DNA of 64,000 nucleotides. It comes from Polydactylus sextarius. Taxonomy: Eukaryota; Chordata; Actinopteri; Polynemidae. This document shows, piece after piece, positions 37,987 through 51,564 of the stretch. Under the pieces are notes generated by a model. The model saw only the letters and a program-made list of their open reading frames with translations, searched no databases and had not been told where the DNA came from. The stretch's first letter is position 1. Each line of letters starts with the position of its first letter. The stretch spans positions 5,401,501 through 5,465,500 of the forward strand of contig CM028917.1 in assembly GCA_016801845.1 (NCBI GenBank), read 5' to 3'. Both the position numbers and the translations under genes were made by a program.

Positions 37987-39463
37987 GTGAGATAATTCAG
38001 TTAAATTCAAATAAATCAAGGCCATTAAAACCATAGATTCAGTCTATGATAATCAGAAGAGTCAAGTAATCAAGTACAAGTACTTCTTTACCTTACTTAA
38101 GAAGAAATTTGGTTATCTATACTTTACTGGAGTAATTTTTTTCATCCCACTTTTTACTCCCCCTCCTTACATTTTAAGCAGTTATCTGTACTTTCTACTC
38201 CTTAAATTATAAAAATAATATCGTTACTCCTATTTCATTCTGCCTTGTTATTGTTAAAAAAACAAAAAAAAAAAAACAAGAAATACCTATCCTGATAAAT
38301 CGTGCCATCCAGTTTTGTATCTTACATCCGTTTTCCTCAGATTCCTGCAGCTAAACTTGGATGTACATTTACATTCCAATAACAGTTATTGATAACATGC
38401 CTCTGAAGTTTGACTTTTTACACCACTATAATACAACCATTTAGCTGCAAATACAGTTGTATGCAAAAGTTTGGGCACCCCTGATCATTTTCAAGATTTT
38501 CCTTTATAAATCAATGGTTATTCGGATCAGCAATTTCAGTTAAATATATCATATAGCAGACGAACACAGTGGTATTTGAGAAGTGAAATGAAGTTTATAG
38601 GATTTACAGAAAGTGTGCAATAATTACTTTAAAAAAAAAAGTAGGCAGGTGCGTAAATTTGGGCACCCCAACAGAAAAATTCCACCAATATTTAGTAGAT
38701 CCTCCTTTTGCAATTGATCCTCTTTTTTTGTACCGTTTACCCTGTTCAGGGAAGTCAAGCTCAATGCCTCGAGGGAAGTTGACTGTGGGATTGTGGACAA
38801 TTTAAAGTAAACAATTAACCTAACCCACATTTAACCTTGGTGAAAATAGTTTCAAATAAATAAATGAATAAATAGTTCAAATATCAAAAATTTTTGGGGA
38901 AAATTTCAAATTTAATTTCTTTATTTTAACAGTGATGAAATCAGATGAATAGGATTCAAATCACTATTTCAGCTTTGTTAGTAACTCATTCTGTTAGTCC
39001 AGCCACTTAAAATGAGCTTCCTGTTACTTCAAGCAGCTACAAGTTTCCATTGATGAACGACAATGAAAGACTTAATGTAACCGTATCTGAGCACCGCGGC
39101 ACTTCGGTACTTTGCCTTAAAAAATTAAACACCAGTCATTCAGATGCTTGTCCCAAATAAACACAGGGACTGTTGAGTCATTTGGGAAAATAAACGCTGG
39201 GGCTGTTATTTGGGGCTTTACAGTACTCATTGCCTATTTAGACAGGAAGCCTTAAATAGTCATGGAAAGAGTCATGTTTTATGAGTGACTGGTGATTGGA
39301 TTTGAATCTTGAGGGATCTTTTTAGTCTACTTAACCTACCTCCTTACATTGAGTTACCTAGGATTTGTTTGTTGTATTTTTGGTCAAGTAACTGCTTAAT
39401 GATTGTTTCCAACAGTATTTATTTATAGCGTAAGACTATACTATAATATATACTATAATACAG
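37987..39463 (+). other. Intron linking SRCR and Ig clusters
   Basis: Type A intron: hAT-like left half, Tc1/mariner fragment (from 38457), and the GGAAGCCTTAAATAGTCATG segment also found before each Ig alpha exon. It ends in a TATAATATACTATAATACAG acceptor in front of a shortened alpha exon. No coding region. Confidence 0.65.
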
Positions 39464-39628
39464 GCTCATTCAGACAGACCCAGACAACAAGTACCAACTC
39501 TGCTACCTTCAGTGTCCATCAAGTTACTTTTGATGATGAGGGATCATACCAATGTCTATTTCAAATAAGGGGCTCATCTCAAGTCTTCACCTCCGCCTTA
39601 AGTGACTCTGTCAGTCTGTCTGTCACTG
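39464..39628 (+). CDS. Ig-like exon alpha-0, 5'-shortened
   Basis: 165 bp, keeps the 3' half of an alpha Ig exon (SFRQTQTTSTNSATFS, DDEGSYQCLFQIRG, SVSLSVTG). The part with the first Ig Cys is missing. A chance AG at 39462-39463 gives a phase 1 start, so length and phase still allow in-frame splicing, but the domain would lack its disulfide. May be a remnant. Confidence 0.55.
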
Positions 39629-39782
39629 GTAAATAAAACATGTGAAATTCCTTAACTTTCTTTTGTTTTTACTGATAGAAATGATGTATAAACTGAGAAA
39701 AGCAACAAGTTAAAATGAGGAAGAATGATATCAGCATCAAGACAATATATTTACCACCCTAACGTTATGGTTTCTTTTTCAG

Positions 39783-40076
39783 TGATCCTCCCAAAGCCCA
39801 GCATCTCCATGAATCCCTCGGGTCCAGTTATCTGGGGTCAGAATGTTGACATTGTTTGTTCAGTCTCAACTCGGCATTTAGGTGGAACATTCACTCTTCA
39901 GAAGACCTCAGGCTCATTCAGACAGACCAAGTCATCAAGTACCAGTTCTGTTACCTTCAACATCCATCAAGTGACCTTTGACAATGAGGGATCATACCAG
40001 TGTCAGTACCAGACAACAGTTTCCAATCGAAATTTCAGGTCTCCCCTCAGTGAGTCTGTCAGACTTTCAGTTATTG
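39783..40076 (+). CDS. Ig-like exon beta-0
   Basis: One Ig-like domain of the Fc-receptor/LILR kind: VILPKPSISMNPSGPVIWGQ, NVDIVCSVS (first Cys), FTLQKTSGSFRQTK, FDNEGSYQCQYQ (second Cys in D-x-G-x-Y-x-C context), LSESVRLSVIG. 294 bp, phase 1-1, acceptor TTTTTCAG, donor GTAAGA. Extracellular stalk or ligand-binding domain of the receptor. Confidence 0.9.
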
Positions 40077-40350
40077 GTAAGATAAGTACACTCACATCTT
40101 GAACTTGTTCATGTACACATATAATTTATCGATGGAAATTCAAGGCTTAAAGTTACAGAGTACAATTATTATAAAGTAACATATGTCAAAGAAGCATTCT
40201 GACATCTGAAATTTATTGTGTTAAAAGTATTGAAAACTTTTAATACTTATATTATATCAGCTACCTTTTGAATCAACTTGTTATCATGTTTTAACATACG
40301 CAAAGTTCATTTTACACCGAATTTCCCTTTGAAGATACCCTGATAACTGA

Positions 40351-40479
40351 AACTAAGGTATGGACTTGTTCATGGGTGGACTGAGAGACATGTTGAGTCA
40401 CTTCAAAGATGTTCAACAAATTATTGAGTTCTCTAGCATTATCATCGTTGGGGCTGTCAATATGACTTAGTGTTTTCAT
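40351..40479 (-). repeat. LINE endonuclease fossil, repeated in each Ig unit
   Basis: Minus-strand frame reads HIDSPNDDNARELNNLLN then TQHVSQSTHEQVHTL, resembling the C-terminal part of non-LTR (CR1/L2/Rex-type) apurinic endonuclease domains. It is a fragment only. Copies at 45771-45899, 47946-48074, 50113-50241, 52288-52416 and 54402-54530, plus a damaged one near 43680-43800, arose with the Ig units and not by new insertions. Confidence 0.6.
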
Positions 40480-40914
40480 GAAATAGACTATTTTCCTTTT
40501 AGAGTAGGGACAGAAGATGATCGAGTTAATCAAAGAGATTACCAGAATGTGTTGGTGGTTTGTATCTTATCACAAGTAAAATATTATGAAAGTCAGCAGA
40601 AATATATTCAAATGATGCAAAGTCAAATTATACCCTAAACTGTAATAGCCTTTTCAAAATTACATTCCAGTTGCAAATACTCCAGCTTTCAAATCATGCT
40701 AAGCTTCAGTTTTCAGTAATATGAGATGTAATTCATGACCAATAATCAGGTCATTGATAAGGAAAAACTTATGATACAATGTACAACCTACAGTCTTACA
40801 TTTAGCAGTGCAGCTTTTATATCAGAACAAGAGAACATGGACACAGTAGGCTGTTGGGAAAAAGTTAGTATGTCTGATGTACTGTCAGGTGCATTGAGTT
40901 CCTTAAAGCTGCAA

Positions 40915-43900
40915 ATAATTTTCAGCCCCTACTCCACTCTTCATTAAGCAGTTTGCGTACTCTATTTCATTTGTGATGTAATCATCTGATAAAGTGATCA
41001 GTTTGACCCCTAATTGGTAAACTTGATGATACATCCAATACAGTTATTAGTCATGCCAAGTTTCTTTTACACACAATAAACCATTTAGCTTGAAAACAGT
41101 TGTATGCAGTTTGGCACCGGTCATTTTTCCTTTTAAATCATTTGTCACATTCAGTAATATCTGGAAAACAGAAGAGTTGAGTTTATAGGTACAGAAAGTG
41201 TCAAATTCTAGAATGTCATTTGGGAATTCTTTTCTCCTTTGTTGTTTTTTAACTACTTCAGGAAGAGCTATGAAGACTGGATGGACATTAAAGAAACAAA
41301 TACAACACATTTAACTGGTGAAATGTTTATTAAATGATAATAGTTCAAATATCAAATTTTGAAAATTCAATTTATTTCTTTATTTTAACAGGATAAATCA
41401 GCATGAATAGTTAATCATTTTAGTTTGTAGTACTCATTTGTTTCAACCACTTTATGGTAGTCATCTGCTTATGTTTCCACAATTTACGATTACTTTCAGA
41501 AAAGATTAGATGCATACAAAATAAAATTTACATAAATATACATCATAAGCTTATACTTATACCTGGTAGAATGGCATCACATTGCAGTATGACATTTTTG
41601 GGAGCATCATCAAATATAAGATTGATAGTCATTCATGCAATTTCAGCTTATCCCATGATTGTACTTTATTAAAAGATAACACACTGAGGAAACAGTTAAG
41701 GGAAAATGACAGCTAAGCTATATTTATGATGGTTTCTTTTCAGTGATCCTCAAAGCCTAGTTCAGAACCTGTCAATATCTGGTCAGAGTCATTTTTAGTT
41801 CAGTCAACTGCTAGTGACATTCACTTTCAGAGACTCAGGATCATTCATGTTACAACTAGTCATCAAGTACCATTCACTTCAACTCATCAGTGACTTACTT
41901 GAACTAATTCTTTTTGTAGTGAATGTATGTAACATAAGACTGCCAAAAGTTACAATAGGAAGCAGTAGCATCAGAAACATGTTTCAAAACTAAAATATTT
42001 AAGTCTTCTACAATGCCTGTCAATTCAGTTATCTGCAGTACATTTGATTTGTTCATCACTATTTAGGTGGAACATTCACTTCAAAGATCAGCAATTTGAT
42101 CACAAGTACACATTTGTTATACATTTACACTGAAATGAGTTAATGTAAGTTAAATTCTCAAAGGTTTCAGATAGTTATTGAGACTACTAATTTTAGTCAT
42201 GAATTATATTCAAGTATTATAAATTATTATGATAAATACCATATATTCAAATAAGCTATCTTGTCATTGAATATTGGTCATTGTGTATAAAATTGAAAAT
42301 TACCTTACATACTTTGCATTATATCAGGCAATTACTGTATGAAATAACTATGTTATCTTATGTTTAGGGACAATCTTATCAAAGCCAAAGGCCAGGTGTG
42401 ATTTTCTCCCTTGTTGTTGAAGTTATCTCCATTCTAACCCCTGCCACCCAGACCCAGAGCATGTGAGCATAAAGGGCATGCAAAAATATAACTGGGGCAT
42501 GGTGCTTGTTTTCTTAATTCAAAGGTTTTAGCGACGTGCTCCGCCTGGCCCAGTTCGGCTCTGATACCACTCACTCATACAATTTTTAGACATGTTAGAG
42601 ACAGATTATATCATGGAAATAATCTATTTAGAGTGATTTATTGAAATGAGACATACAGTACTAGGTATTTTGATCAAAGTATTGCAATGATTGTTTCAAG
42701 TATTTAGTTTGTAACTCAATTAAAAGATAGAGAAACAGAGAAATTATTCATTGGGGCAAAGCAAATTAACTTAAATGAAATTCATTATTTTCATCTTTTG
42801 TAACAGTTTCAGCTCATTTCTAAATCATTGTACCAGGACATTCACTTTTCAAGCATAAATGATAACTCATATTCATGAACAATAGATCAGGCTCATTCAA
42901 GCAGACCCTATGATACAAGCACAACTCAGCTTACTTTAGTGTACGGACAGTTATATAGGAACAAGATAATCATTAAGTTCTCACTAGTGATGTGTTGATG
43001 TAAAAAAAGCATTAGTATTTTACCTTGTTTACTGATAGTATTTATACTGTAAAAGCACATTAAATGAGAAGATGTTCATAGACAATTATTTACAGCTAAG
43101 TATGGTTTCTCGTATCTAAAGCCCAGATTCAGAATTTGGGTCACAGAATATTGTCAAATGTGACATTGTTTTAACCAACTGATTTAGTGAACTTTCCTTC
43201 AGGCTCAATTCAGACAGACCAAGTCATCAAGTACCAGTTCTGTTACCTTCAACATCCATCAAGTGACCTTTGACAATGAGGATCATACCGGTGTCAGTAC
43301 CAGACAACAGTTTTCAATCAAAGAATTTCAGGTCTCTCCCCTCAGTGGGTCTGTCGAGACTTTCAGTTATTGGCAGAATAAAGTACACTCACATCTTGAA
43401 CTTGTTCATGTACACATATAATTGCTACGATGGAAATTCAAGGCTTAAAAGTTACAGAGTACAAGGTATTATAAAAGTAACATATGTCAAAGAAGCATTC
43501 TGACATCTGAAAATTTATTAGTGTTAAAAGTATTGAAAACTTTTAATACTTATATTATATATCAGCTACCTTTTGAGATCAACTTGTTATCATGTTTTTT
43601 AACATACATAAAGTTCATTTTTACGCGAATTTCCCTTTGAAGATACCCTGATATGCTGAAACTAAGGTATGGACTTGTTCATGCGTTGGACTGAGAGACA
43701 TGTTGAGTCACTTCAAAAGATATTCAACAAATTGTTGGGTTCTCTAGCATTATCATCGTTAGGGGCTGTCAATATGACTTAGTGTTTTAATAAGAAATAG
43801 ACTATTTTCCTTTTAGAGTAGGGACAGAAGATGATCGAGTTACTCAAAGAGATTACCAGAATGTGTTGGTGATTTGTATCTTATCACAAAAGTAAATTAT

Positions 43901-44150
43901 TATGAAAGTCAGCAGAAATATATTCAAATGATGGGGAGTCAAATTATACCCCTAAACTGAAATAGCCTTTCAAATTACATTCCAGTTGCAAATACTCAGC
44001 TTTCAAATCATGCTAAGCTTCAGTTTTCAGTAATATGAGATGTAATTCATGACCAATAACCAGAGTCATTGATAAGGAAAAAACTTATGATACAATGTAA
44101 CAACCTACAATCTTACCCACATTTAGCAGTGCAGCTTTTATATCAGAACA
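40915..44150 (+). pseudogene. Shredded Ig/SRCR intron block
   Basis: A mosaic of short stretches matching the type A intron (about 40920-41460, including CAGTTGTATGCA at 41097), beta Ig exons (about 41744-41930, 42020-42110, 43102-43373), an alpha Ig exon (about 42890-42960) and Ig introns, with many small gaps between them. No full exon is readable. The 43102-43373 beta copy has lost the GT donor (GC) and has indels. 43400-44150 follows the usual Ig intron with many one-base indels. Either decayed copies or an unpolished assembly region. Confidence 0.65.
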
Positions 44151-44758
44151 AGACTGCAATAATAGTAGAGTGGAAAACAGACGCTTGTCTCTTTCATTAC
44201 CTGGGTGCAGCAACACATTTGGGTAACAAATGTCTGTCTCAAATAAAGGCCAGGTGTGATTTTCTCCTCGTCGTTGAAGTTATCTCATTCTAACTCCCCC
44301 ACACCCAGACCAGAGCATATGAGCAGAGCTGGGCATGCAAAATATAACTGGGGCATGGTGCTTGTTTTGATTCAAAGTTTCGAGCGATGGCTCCGTCTCG
44401 CTCCAGTTCCACTCTGATACCACTCACACTACGAGTCTACAAGTTTTCTTTCAGCACTTATTGCTTACTGAGACAGGAAGCCTTAAATAGTCATGGAAAG
44501 AATCATATTTTATGAGTGATTGGTGATTGGATTTGAATTTTGAGACATCTACATTGAGTTACCTAGGGTTTATTTGTTGTATTTTTGGTCAAGTAACTGC
44601 TTAATGATTGTTTCCAACAGTATTTATTTGTAGCGTAAGACTATACTTATACACAGATGAGGGAGAGAGAGAAACCAGGATTAGGATTAGCTTTAGGGGA
44701 CAAAAGACAAAAATTTAATACATTTAAAATTCTATTATTTTGCCATTTTTTTTAACAG

Positions 44759-45047
44759 GCCTTCCAAAGCCCAGCATTTCCATAAATGCTGCTGGTGTGG
44801 TTACCTGGGGTCAGGACATTGGCATCACCTGTTCAATTGCAGTTAAACACGGTGCAACATTCATACTTCAAAAGATGTCAGGCTCATTCAGACAGACCCA
44901 GACAACAAGTACCAACTCTGCTACCTTCAGTGTCCATCAGGTTACTTTTGATGATGAGGGATCATACCAATGTCTATTTCAAATAAGGGGGCTCATCTCA
45001 AGTCTTCACCTCCCCCTTAAGTGACTCTGTCAGTCTGTCTGTCACTG
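44759..45047 (+). pseudogene. Ig-like exon alpha-1, frameshifted
   Basis: GLPKPSISINAAGVVTWGQD, GITCSIA (first Cys), DDEGSYQCLFQIRG, then a run of G one base longer than in sister exons (near 44990) shifts the frame, reaching a stop at 45022-45024. 289 bp instead of 288. Splice sites are intact. Homopolymer indel, so a sequencing error is possible. Confidence 0.8.
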
Positions 45048-45201
45048 GTAAATAAAACATGTGATATTCCTTAACTTTCTTTTGTTTTTACTGATAGAAA
45101 TGATGTATAAACTGAGAAAAGCAACAAGTTAAAATGAGGAAGAATGATATCAGCATCAAGACAATATATTTACCACCCTAACGTTATGGTTTCTTTTTCA
45201 G

Positions 45202-45495
45202 TGATCCTCCCAAAGCCCAGCATCTCCATGAATCCCTCGGGTCCAGTTATCTGGGGTCAGAATGTTGACATTGTTTGTTCAGTCTCAACTCGGCATTTAG
45301 GTGGAACATTCACTCTTCAGAAGACCTCAGGCTCATTCAGACAGACCAAGTCATCAAGTACCAGTTCTGTTACCTTCAACATCCATCAAGTGACCTTTGA
45401 CAATGAGGGATCATACCAGTGTCAGTACCAGACAACAGTTTCCAATCGAAATTTCAGGTCTCCCCTCAGTGAGTCTGTCAGACTTTCAGTTATTG
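45202..45495 (+). CDS. Ig-like exon beta-1
   Basis: Intact 294-bp phase 1-1 exon; protein the same as beta-0 (LSESVRLSVIG ending). Its intron also closely follows that of beta-0. Confidence 0.9.
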
Positions 45496-46934
45496 GTAAG
45501 ATAAGTACACTCACATCTTGAACTTGTTCATGTACACATATAATTTATCGATGGAAATTCAAGGCTTAAAGTTACAGAGTACAATTGTTATGAAGTAACA
45601 TATGTCAAAGAAGCATTCTGACATCTGAAATTTATTGTGTTAAAAGTATTGAAAACTTTTAATACTTATATTATATCAGCTACCTTTTTGAATCAACTTG
45701 TTATCATGTTTTAACATACGCAAAGTTCATTTTACACCGAATTTCCCTTTGAAGATACCCTGATAACTGAAACTAAGGTATGGACTTGTTCATGGGTGGA
45801 CTGAGAGACATGTTGAGTCACTTCAAAGATGTTCAACAAATTATTGAGTTCTCTAGCATTATCATCGTTGGGGTTGTCAATATGACTTAGTGTTTTCATG
45901 AAATAGACTATTTTCCTTTTAGAGTAGGGACAGAAGATGATCGAGTTAATCAAAGAGATTACCAGAATGTGTTGGTGGTTTGTATCTTATCACAAGTAAA
46001 ATATTATGAAAGTCAGCAGAAATATATTCAAATGATGCAAAGTCAAATTATACCCTAAACTGTAATAGCCTTTTCAAAATTACATTCCAGTTGCAAATAC
46101 TCCAGCTTTCAAATCATGCTAAGCTTCAGTTTTCAGTAATATGAGATGTAATTCATGACCAATAATCAGGTCATTGATAAGGAAAAACTTATGATACAAT
46201 GTACAACCTACAGTCTTACATTTAGCAGTGCAGCTTTTATATCAGAACAAGAGAACATGGACACAGTAGGCTGTTGGGAAAAAGTTAGTATGTCTGATGT
46301 ACTGTCAGGTGCATTGAGTTCCTTAAAGCTGCAAATAATAGTAGAGTGGAAAACAGACGCTTGTCTCTTTCATTACCCAGGTGCAGCAACACATTTGGGT
46401 AACAAATGTCTGTCTCAAATAAAGGCCAGGTGTGATTTTCTCCTTGTTGTTGAAGTTATCTCATTCTAACTCCCCCACACCCAGACCAGAGCATGTGAGC
46501 ATAGCGGGGCATGCAAAATATAACTGGGGCATGGTGCTTGTTTTAATTCAAAGTTTCGAGCGATGGCTCCGTCTCGCTCCAGTTCGGCTCTGATACCACT
46601 CACACTACGAGTCTACAAGTTTTCTTTCGACACTTATTGCTTATTGAGACAGGAAGCCTTAAATAGTCATGGAAAGAATCATATTTTATGAGTGATTGGT
46701 GATTGGATTTGAATTTTGAGGGATCTACATTGAGTTACCTAGGGTTTATTTGTTGTATTTTTGGTCAAGTAACTGCTCAATGATTGTTTCCAACAGTATT
46801 TATTTATAGCGTAAGACTATACTTATACACAGATGAGGGAGAGAGAAAGTCCAGGATTAGGATTAGCTTTAGGGGACAAAAGACAAAAATTTAATACATT
46901 TAAAATTCTATTATTTTGCCATTTTTTTTAACAG

Positions 46935-47222
46935 GCCTTCCAAAGCCCAGCATTTCCATAAATGCTGCTGGTGTGGTTACCTTGGGTCAGGACATTGGCA
47001 TCACCTGTTCAATTGCAGTTGAACACGGTGCAACATTCATACTTCAAAAGACATCAGGCTCATTCAGACAGACCCAGACAACAAGTACCAACTCTGCTAC
47101 CTTCAGTGTCCATCAGGTTACTTTTGATGATGAGGGATCATACCAATGTCTATTTCAAATAAGGGGCTCATCTCAAGTCTTCACCTCCCCCTTAAGTGAC
47201 TCTGTCAGTCTGTCTGTCACTG
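46935..47222 (+). CDS. Ig-like exon alpha-2
   Basis: Intact 288-bp phase 1-1 exon. Reads GLPKPSISINAAGVVTLGQD (Leu for Trp of VTWGQ), GITCSIAVEHGATFILQKTS, SYQCLFQIRG, SVSLSVTG. Both Ig Cys present. Acceptor TTTTTTTAACAG. Confidence 0.88.
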
Positions 47223-47376
47223 GTAAATAAAACATGTGATATTCCTTAACTTTCTTTTGTTTTTACTGATAGAAATGATGTATAAACTGAGAAAAGCAAC
47301 AAGTTAAAATGAGGAAGAATGATATCAGCATCAAGACAATATATTTACCACCCTAACGTTATGGTTTCTTTTTCAG

Positions 47377-47670
47377 TGATCCTCCCAAAGCCCAGCATCT
47401 CCATGAATCCCTCGGGTCCAGTTATCTGGGGTCAGAATGTTGACATTGTTTGTTCAGTCTCAACTCGGCATTTAGGTGGAACATTCACTCTTCAGAAGAC
47501 CTCAGGCTCATTCAGACAGACCAAGTCATCAAGTACCAGTTCTGTTACCTTCAACATCCATCAAGTGACCTTTGACAATGAGGGATCATACCAGTGTCAG
47601 TACCAGACAACAGTTTCCAATCGAAATTTCAGGTCTCCCCTCAGTGGGTCTGTCAGACTCTCAGTTATTG
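47377..47670 (+). CDS. Ig-like exon beta-2
   Basis: Intact phase 1-1 exon. Has LSGSVRLSVIG (Gly for Glu), a variant shared by beta-2 to beta-5. Confidence 0.9.
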
Positions 47671-49114
47671 GTAAGACAAGTACACTCACATCTTGAACTT
47701 GTTCATGTACACATATAATTTATCGGTGGAAATTCAAGGCTTAAAGTTACAGAGTACAATTATTATAAAGTAACATATGTCAAAGAAGCATTCTGACATC
47801 TGAAATTTATTGTGTTAAAAGTATTGAAAACTTTTAATACTTATATTATATCAGCTACCTTTTTGAATCAACTTGTTATCATGTTTTAACATACGCAAAG
47901 TTCATTTTACACCGAATTTCCCTTTGAAGATACCCTGATAACTGAAACTAAGGTATGGACTTGTTCATGGGTGGACTGAGAGACATGTTGAGTCACTTCA
48001 AAGATGTTCAACAAATTATTGAGTTCTCTAGCATTATCATCGTTGGGGTTGTCAATATGACTTAGTGTTTTCATGAAATAGACTATTTTCCTTTTAGAGT
48101 AGGGATAGAAGATGATCAAGTTAATCAAAGAGTCTACCAGAATGTGTTGTTGTTTTGTATCTTATCACAATTAAAATATTATGAAAGTCAGCAGAAATAT
48201 ATTCAAATGATGCAAAGTCAAATTATACCCTAACCTGAAATAGCCTTTTCAAAATTACATTCCAGTTGCAAATACTCCAGCTTTCAAATCATGCTAAGCT
48301 TCAGTTTTTAGTAATATGAGATGTAATTCATGACCAATAATCAGGTCATTGATAAGGAAAAACTTATGATACAATGTACAACCTACAGTCTTACATTTAG
48401 CAGTGCAGCTTTTATATCAGAACAAGAGAACATGGACACAGTAGGCTGTTGGGAAAAAGTTAGTATGTCTGATGTACTGTCAGGTGCATTGAGTTCCTTA
48501 AAGCTGCAATTAATAGTAGAGTGGAAAACAGATGCTTGTCTCTTTCATTACCTGGGTGCAACAACACATTTGGGTAACAAATGTCTGTCTCAAATAAAGG
48601 CCAGGTGTGATTTTCTCCTTGTCGTTGAAGTTATCTCATTCTAACTCCCCCACACCCAGACCAGAGCATGTGAGCATAGCGGGGCATGCAAAATATAACT
48701 GGGGCATGGTGCTTGTTTTAATTCAAAGTTTAGAGCGATGGCTCCGCCACTCGCTCCAGTTCCACTCTGATACCACTCACACTCTGACGAGTCTACAAGT
48801 TTTCTTTCGGCACTCATTGCTTATTGAGACAGGAAGCCTTAAATAGTCATGGAAAGAATCATGTTTTATGAGTGATTGGTGATTGGATTTAAATTTTGAG
48901 GGATCTACATTGAGTTACCTGGGATTTGTTTGTTGTATTTTTGGTCAAGTAACTGCTTAATGATTGTTTCCAACAGTATTTATTTATAGCGTAAGACTAT
49001 ACTTATACACAGATGAGGGAGAGAGAAAGTCCAGGATTAGGATTAGCTTTAGGGGACAAAAGACAAAAATTTAATACATTTAAAATTCTATTATTTTGCC
49101 ATTTTTTTTAACAG

Positions 49115-49392
49115 GCCTTCCAAAGCCCAGCATTTCCATAAATGCTGCTGGTGTGGTTACCTGGGGTCAGGACATTGGCATCACCTGTTCAATTGCAGTT
49201 GAACACGGTGCAACATTCATACTTCAGGCTCATTCAGACAGACCCAGACAACAAGTACCAACTCTGCTACCTTCAGTGTCCATCAGGTTACTTTTGATGA
49301 TGAGGGATCATACCAATGTCTATTTCAAATAAGGGGCTCATCTCAAGTCTTCACCTCCCCCTTAAGTGACTCTGTCAGTCTGTCTGTCACTG
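49115..49392 (+). pseudogene. Ig-like exon alpha-3, 10-bp deletion
   Basis: 278 bp instead of 288: ten bases after the FILQ codons are gone, so the frame shifts (FILQAHSDRP) and ends early. Acceptor and donor remain. Unlike the one-base shifts elsewhere, a ten-base loss is less likely to be a homopolymer error. Confidence 0.85.
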
Positions 49393-49543
49393 GTAAATAA
49401 AACATGTGATATTCCTTAACTTTCTTTTGTTTTTGATAGAAATGATGTATAAACTGAGAAAAGCAACAAGTTAAAATGAGGAAGAATGATATCAGCATCA
49501 AGACAATATATTTACCACCCTAACGTTATGGTTTCTTTTTCAG

Positions 49544-49837
49544 TGATCCTCCCAAAGCCCAGCATCTCCATGAATCCCTCGGGTCCAGTTATCTGGGGTC
49601 AGAATGTTGACATTGTTTGTTCAGTCTCAACTCGGCATTTAGGTGGAACATTCACTCTTCAGAAGACCTCAGGCTCATTCAGACAGACCAAGTCATCAAG
49701 TACCAGTTCTGTTACCTTCAACATCCATCAAGTGACCTTTGACAATGAGGGATCATACCAGTGTCAGTACCAGACAACAGTTTCCAATCGAAATTTCAGG
49801 TCTCCCCTCAGTGGGTCTGTCAGACTCTCAGTTATTG
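49544..49837 (+). CDS. Ig-like exon beta-3
   Basis: Intact phase 1-1 exon of the LSGSVRLSVIG variant. Confidence 0.9.
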
Positions 49838-51276
49838 GTAAGACAAGTACACTCACATCTTGAACTTGTTCATGTACACATATAATTTATCGGTGGAAAT
49901 TCAAGGCTTAAAGTTACAGAGTACAATTATTATAAAGTAACATATGTCAAAGAAGCATTCTGACATCTGAAATTTATTGTGTTAAAAGTATTGAAAACTT
50001 TTAATACTTATATTATATCAGCTACCTTTTTGAATCAACTTGTTATCATGTTTTAACATACGCAAAGTTCATTTTACACCGAATTTCCCTTTGAAGATAC
50101 CCTGATAACTGAAACTAAGGTATGGACTTGTTCATGGGTGGACTGAGAGACATGTTGAGTCACTTCAAAGATGTTCAACAAATTATTGAGTTCTCTAGCA
50201 TTATCATCGTTGGGGTTGTCAATATGACTTAATGTTTTCATGAAATAGACTATTTTCCTTTTAGAGTAGGGACAGAAGATGATCGAGTTAATCAAAGAGA
50301 TTACCAGAATGTGTTGGTGGTTTGTATCTTATCACAAGTAAAATATTATGAAAGTCAGCAGAAATATATTCAAATGATGCAAAGTCAAATTATACCCTAA
50401 ACTGTAATAGCCTTTTCAAAATTACATTCCAGTTGCAAATACTCCAGCTTTCAAATCATGCTAAGCTTCAGTTTTCAGTAATATGAGATGTAATTCATGA
50501 CCAATAATCAGGTCATTGATAAGGAAAAACTTATGATACAATGCACAACCTACAGTCTTACATTTAGCAGTGCAGCTTTTATATCAGAACAAGAGAACAT
50601 GGACACAGTAGGCTGTTGGGAAAAAGTTAGTATGTCTGATGTACTGTCAGGTGCATTGAGTTCCTTAAAGCTGCAATTAATAGTAGAGTGGAAAACAGAT
50701 GCTTGTCTCTTTCATTACCTGGGGGCAACAACACATTTGGGTAACAAATGTCTGTCTCAAATAAAGGCCAGGTGTGATTTTCTCCTTGTTGTTGAAGTTA
50801 TCTCATTCTAACTCCCCCACACCCAGACCAGAGCATGTGAGCATAGCGGGGCATGCAAAATATAACTGGGGCATGGTGCTTGTTTTAATCCAAAGTTTAG
50901 AGCGATGGCTCTGTCTCGCTCCAGTTCCACTCTGATACCACTCACACTACGAGTCTACAAGTTTTCTTTCGGCACTCATTGCTTATTGAGACAGGAAGCC
51001 TTAAATAGTCATGGAAAGAATCATGTTTTATGAGTGATTGGTGATTGGATTTAAATTTTGAGGGATCTACATTGAGTTACCTGGGGTTTGTTTGTTGTAT
51101 TTTTGGTCAAGTAACTGCTTAATGATTGTTTCCAACAGTATTTATTTATAGCGTAAGACTATACTTATACACAGATGAGGGAGAGAGAAAGTCCAGGATT
51201 AGGATTAGCCTTAGGGGACAAAAGACAAAAATTTAATACATTTAAAATTCTATTATTTTGCCATTTTTTTTAACAG

Positions 51277-51564
51277 GCCTTCCAAAGCCCAGCATTTCCA
51301 TAAATGCTGCTGGTGTGGTTACCTGGGGTCAGGACATTGGCATCACCTGTTCAATTGCAGTTAAACACGGTGCAACATTCATACTTCAAAAGACGTCAGG
51401 CTCATTCAGACAGACCCAGACAACAAGTACCAACTCTGCTACCTTCAGTGTCCATCAGGTTACTTTTGATGATGAGGGATCATACCAATGTCTATTTCAA
51501 ATAAGGGGCTCATCTCAAGTCTTCACCTCCCCCTTAAGTGACTCTGTCAGTCTGTCTGTCACTG
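51277..51564 (+). CDS. Ig-like exon alpha-4
   Basis: Intact 288-bp phase 1-1 exon with VTWGQ, IAVKHGATFILQKTS and both Cys. Confidence 0.88.

Noticed and set aside
46155..46469. 104-residue frame repeated in Ig units (MTNNQVIDKEKL type)
   Set aside because: Spans intron and hAT-like element sequence, breaks in some copies, and resembles no protein family; repetition comes from unit duplication.
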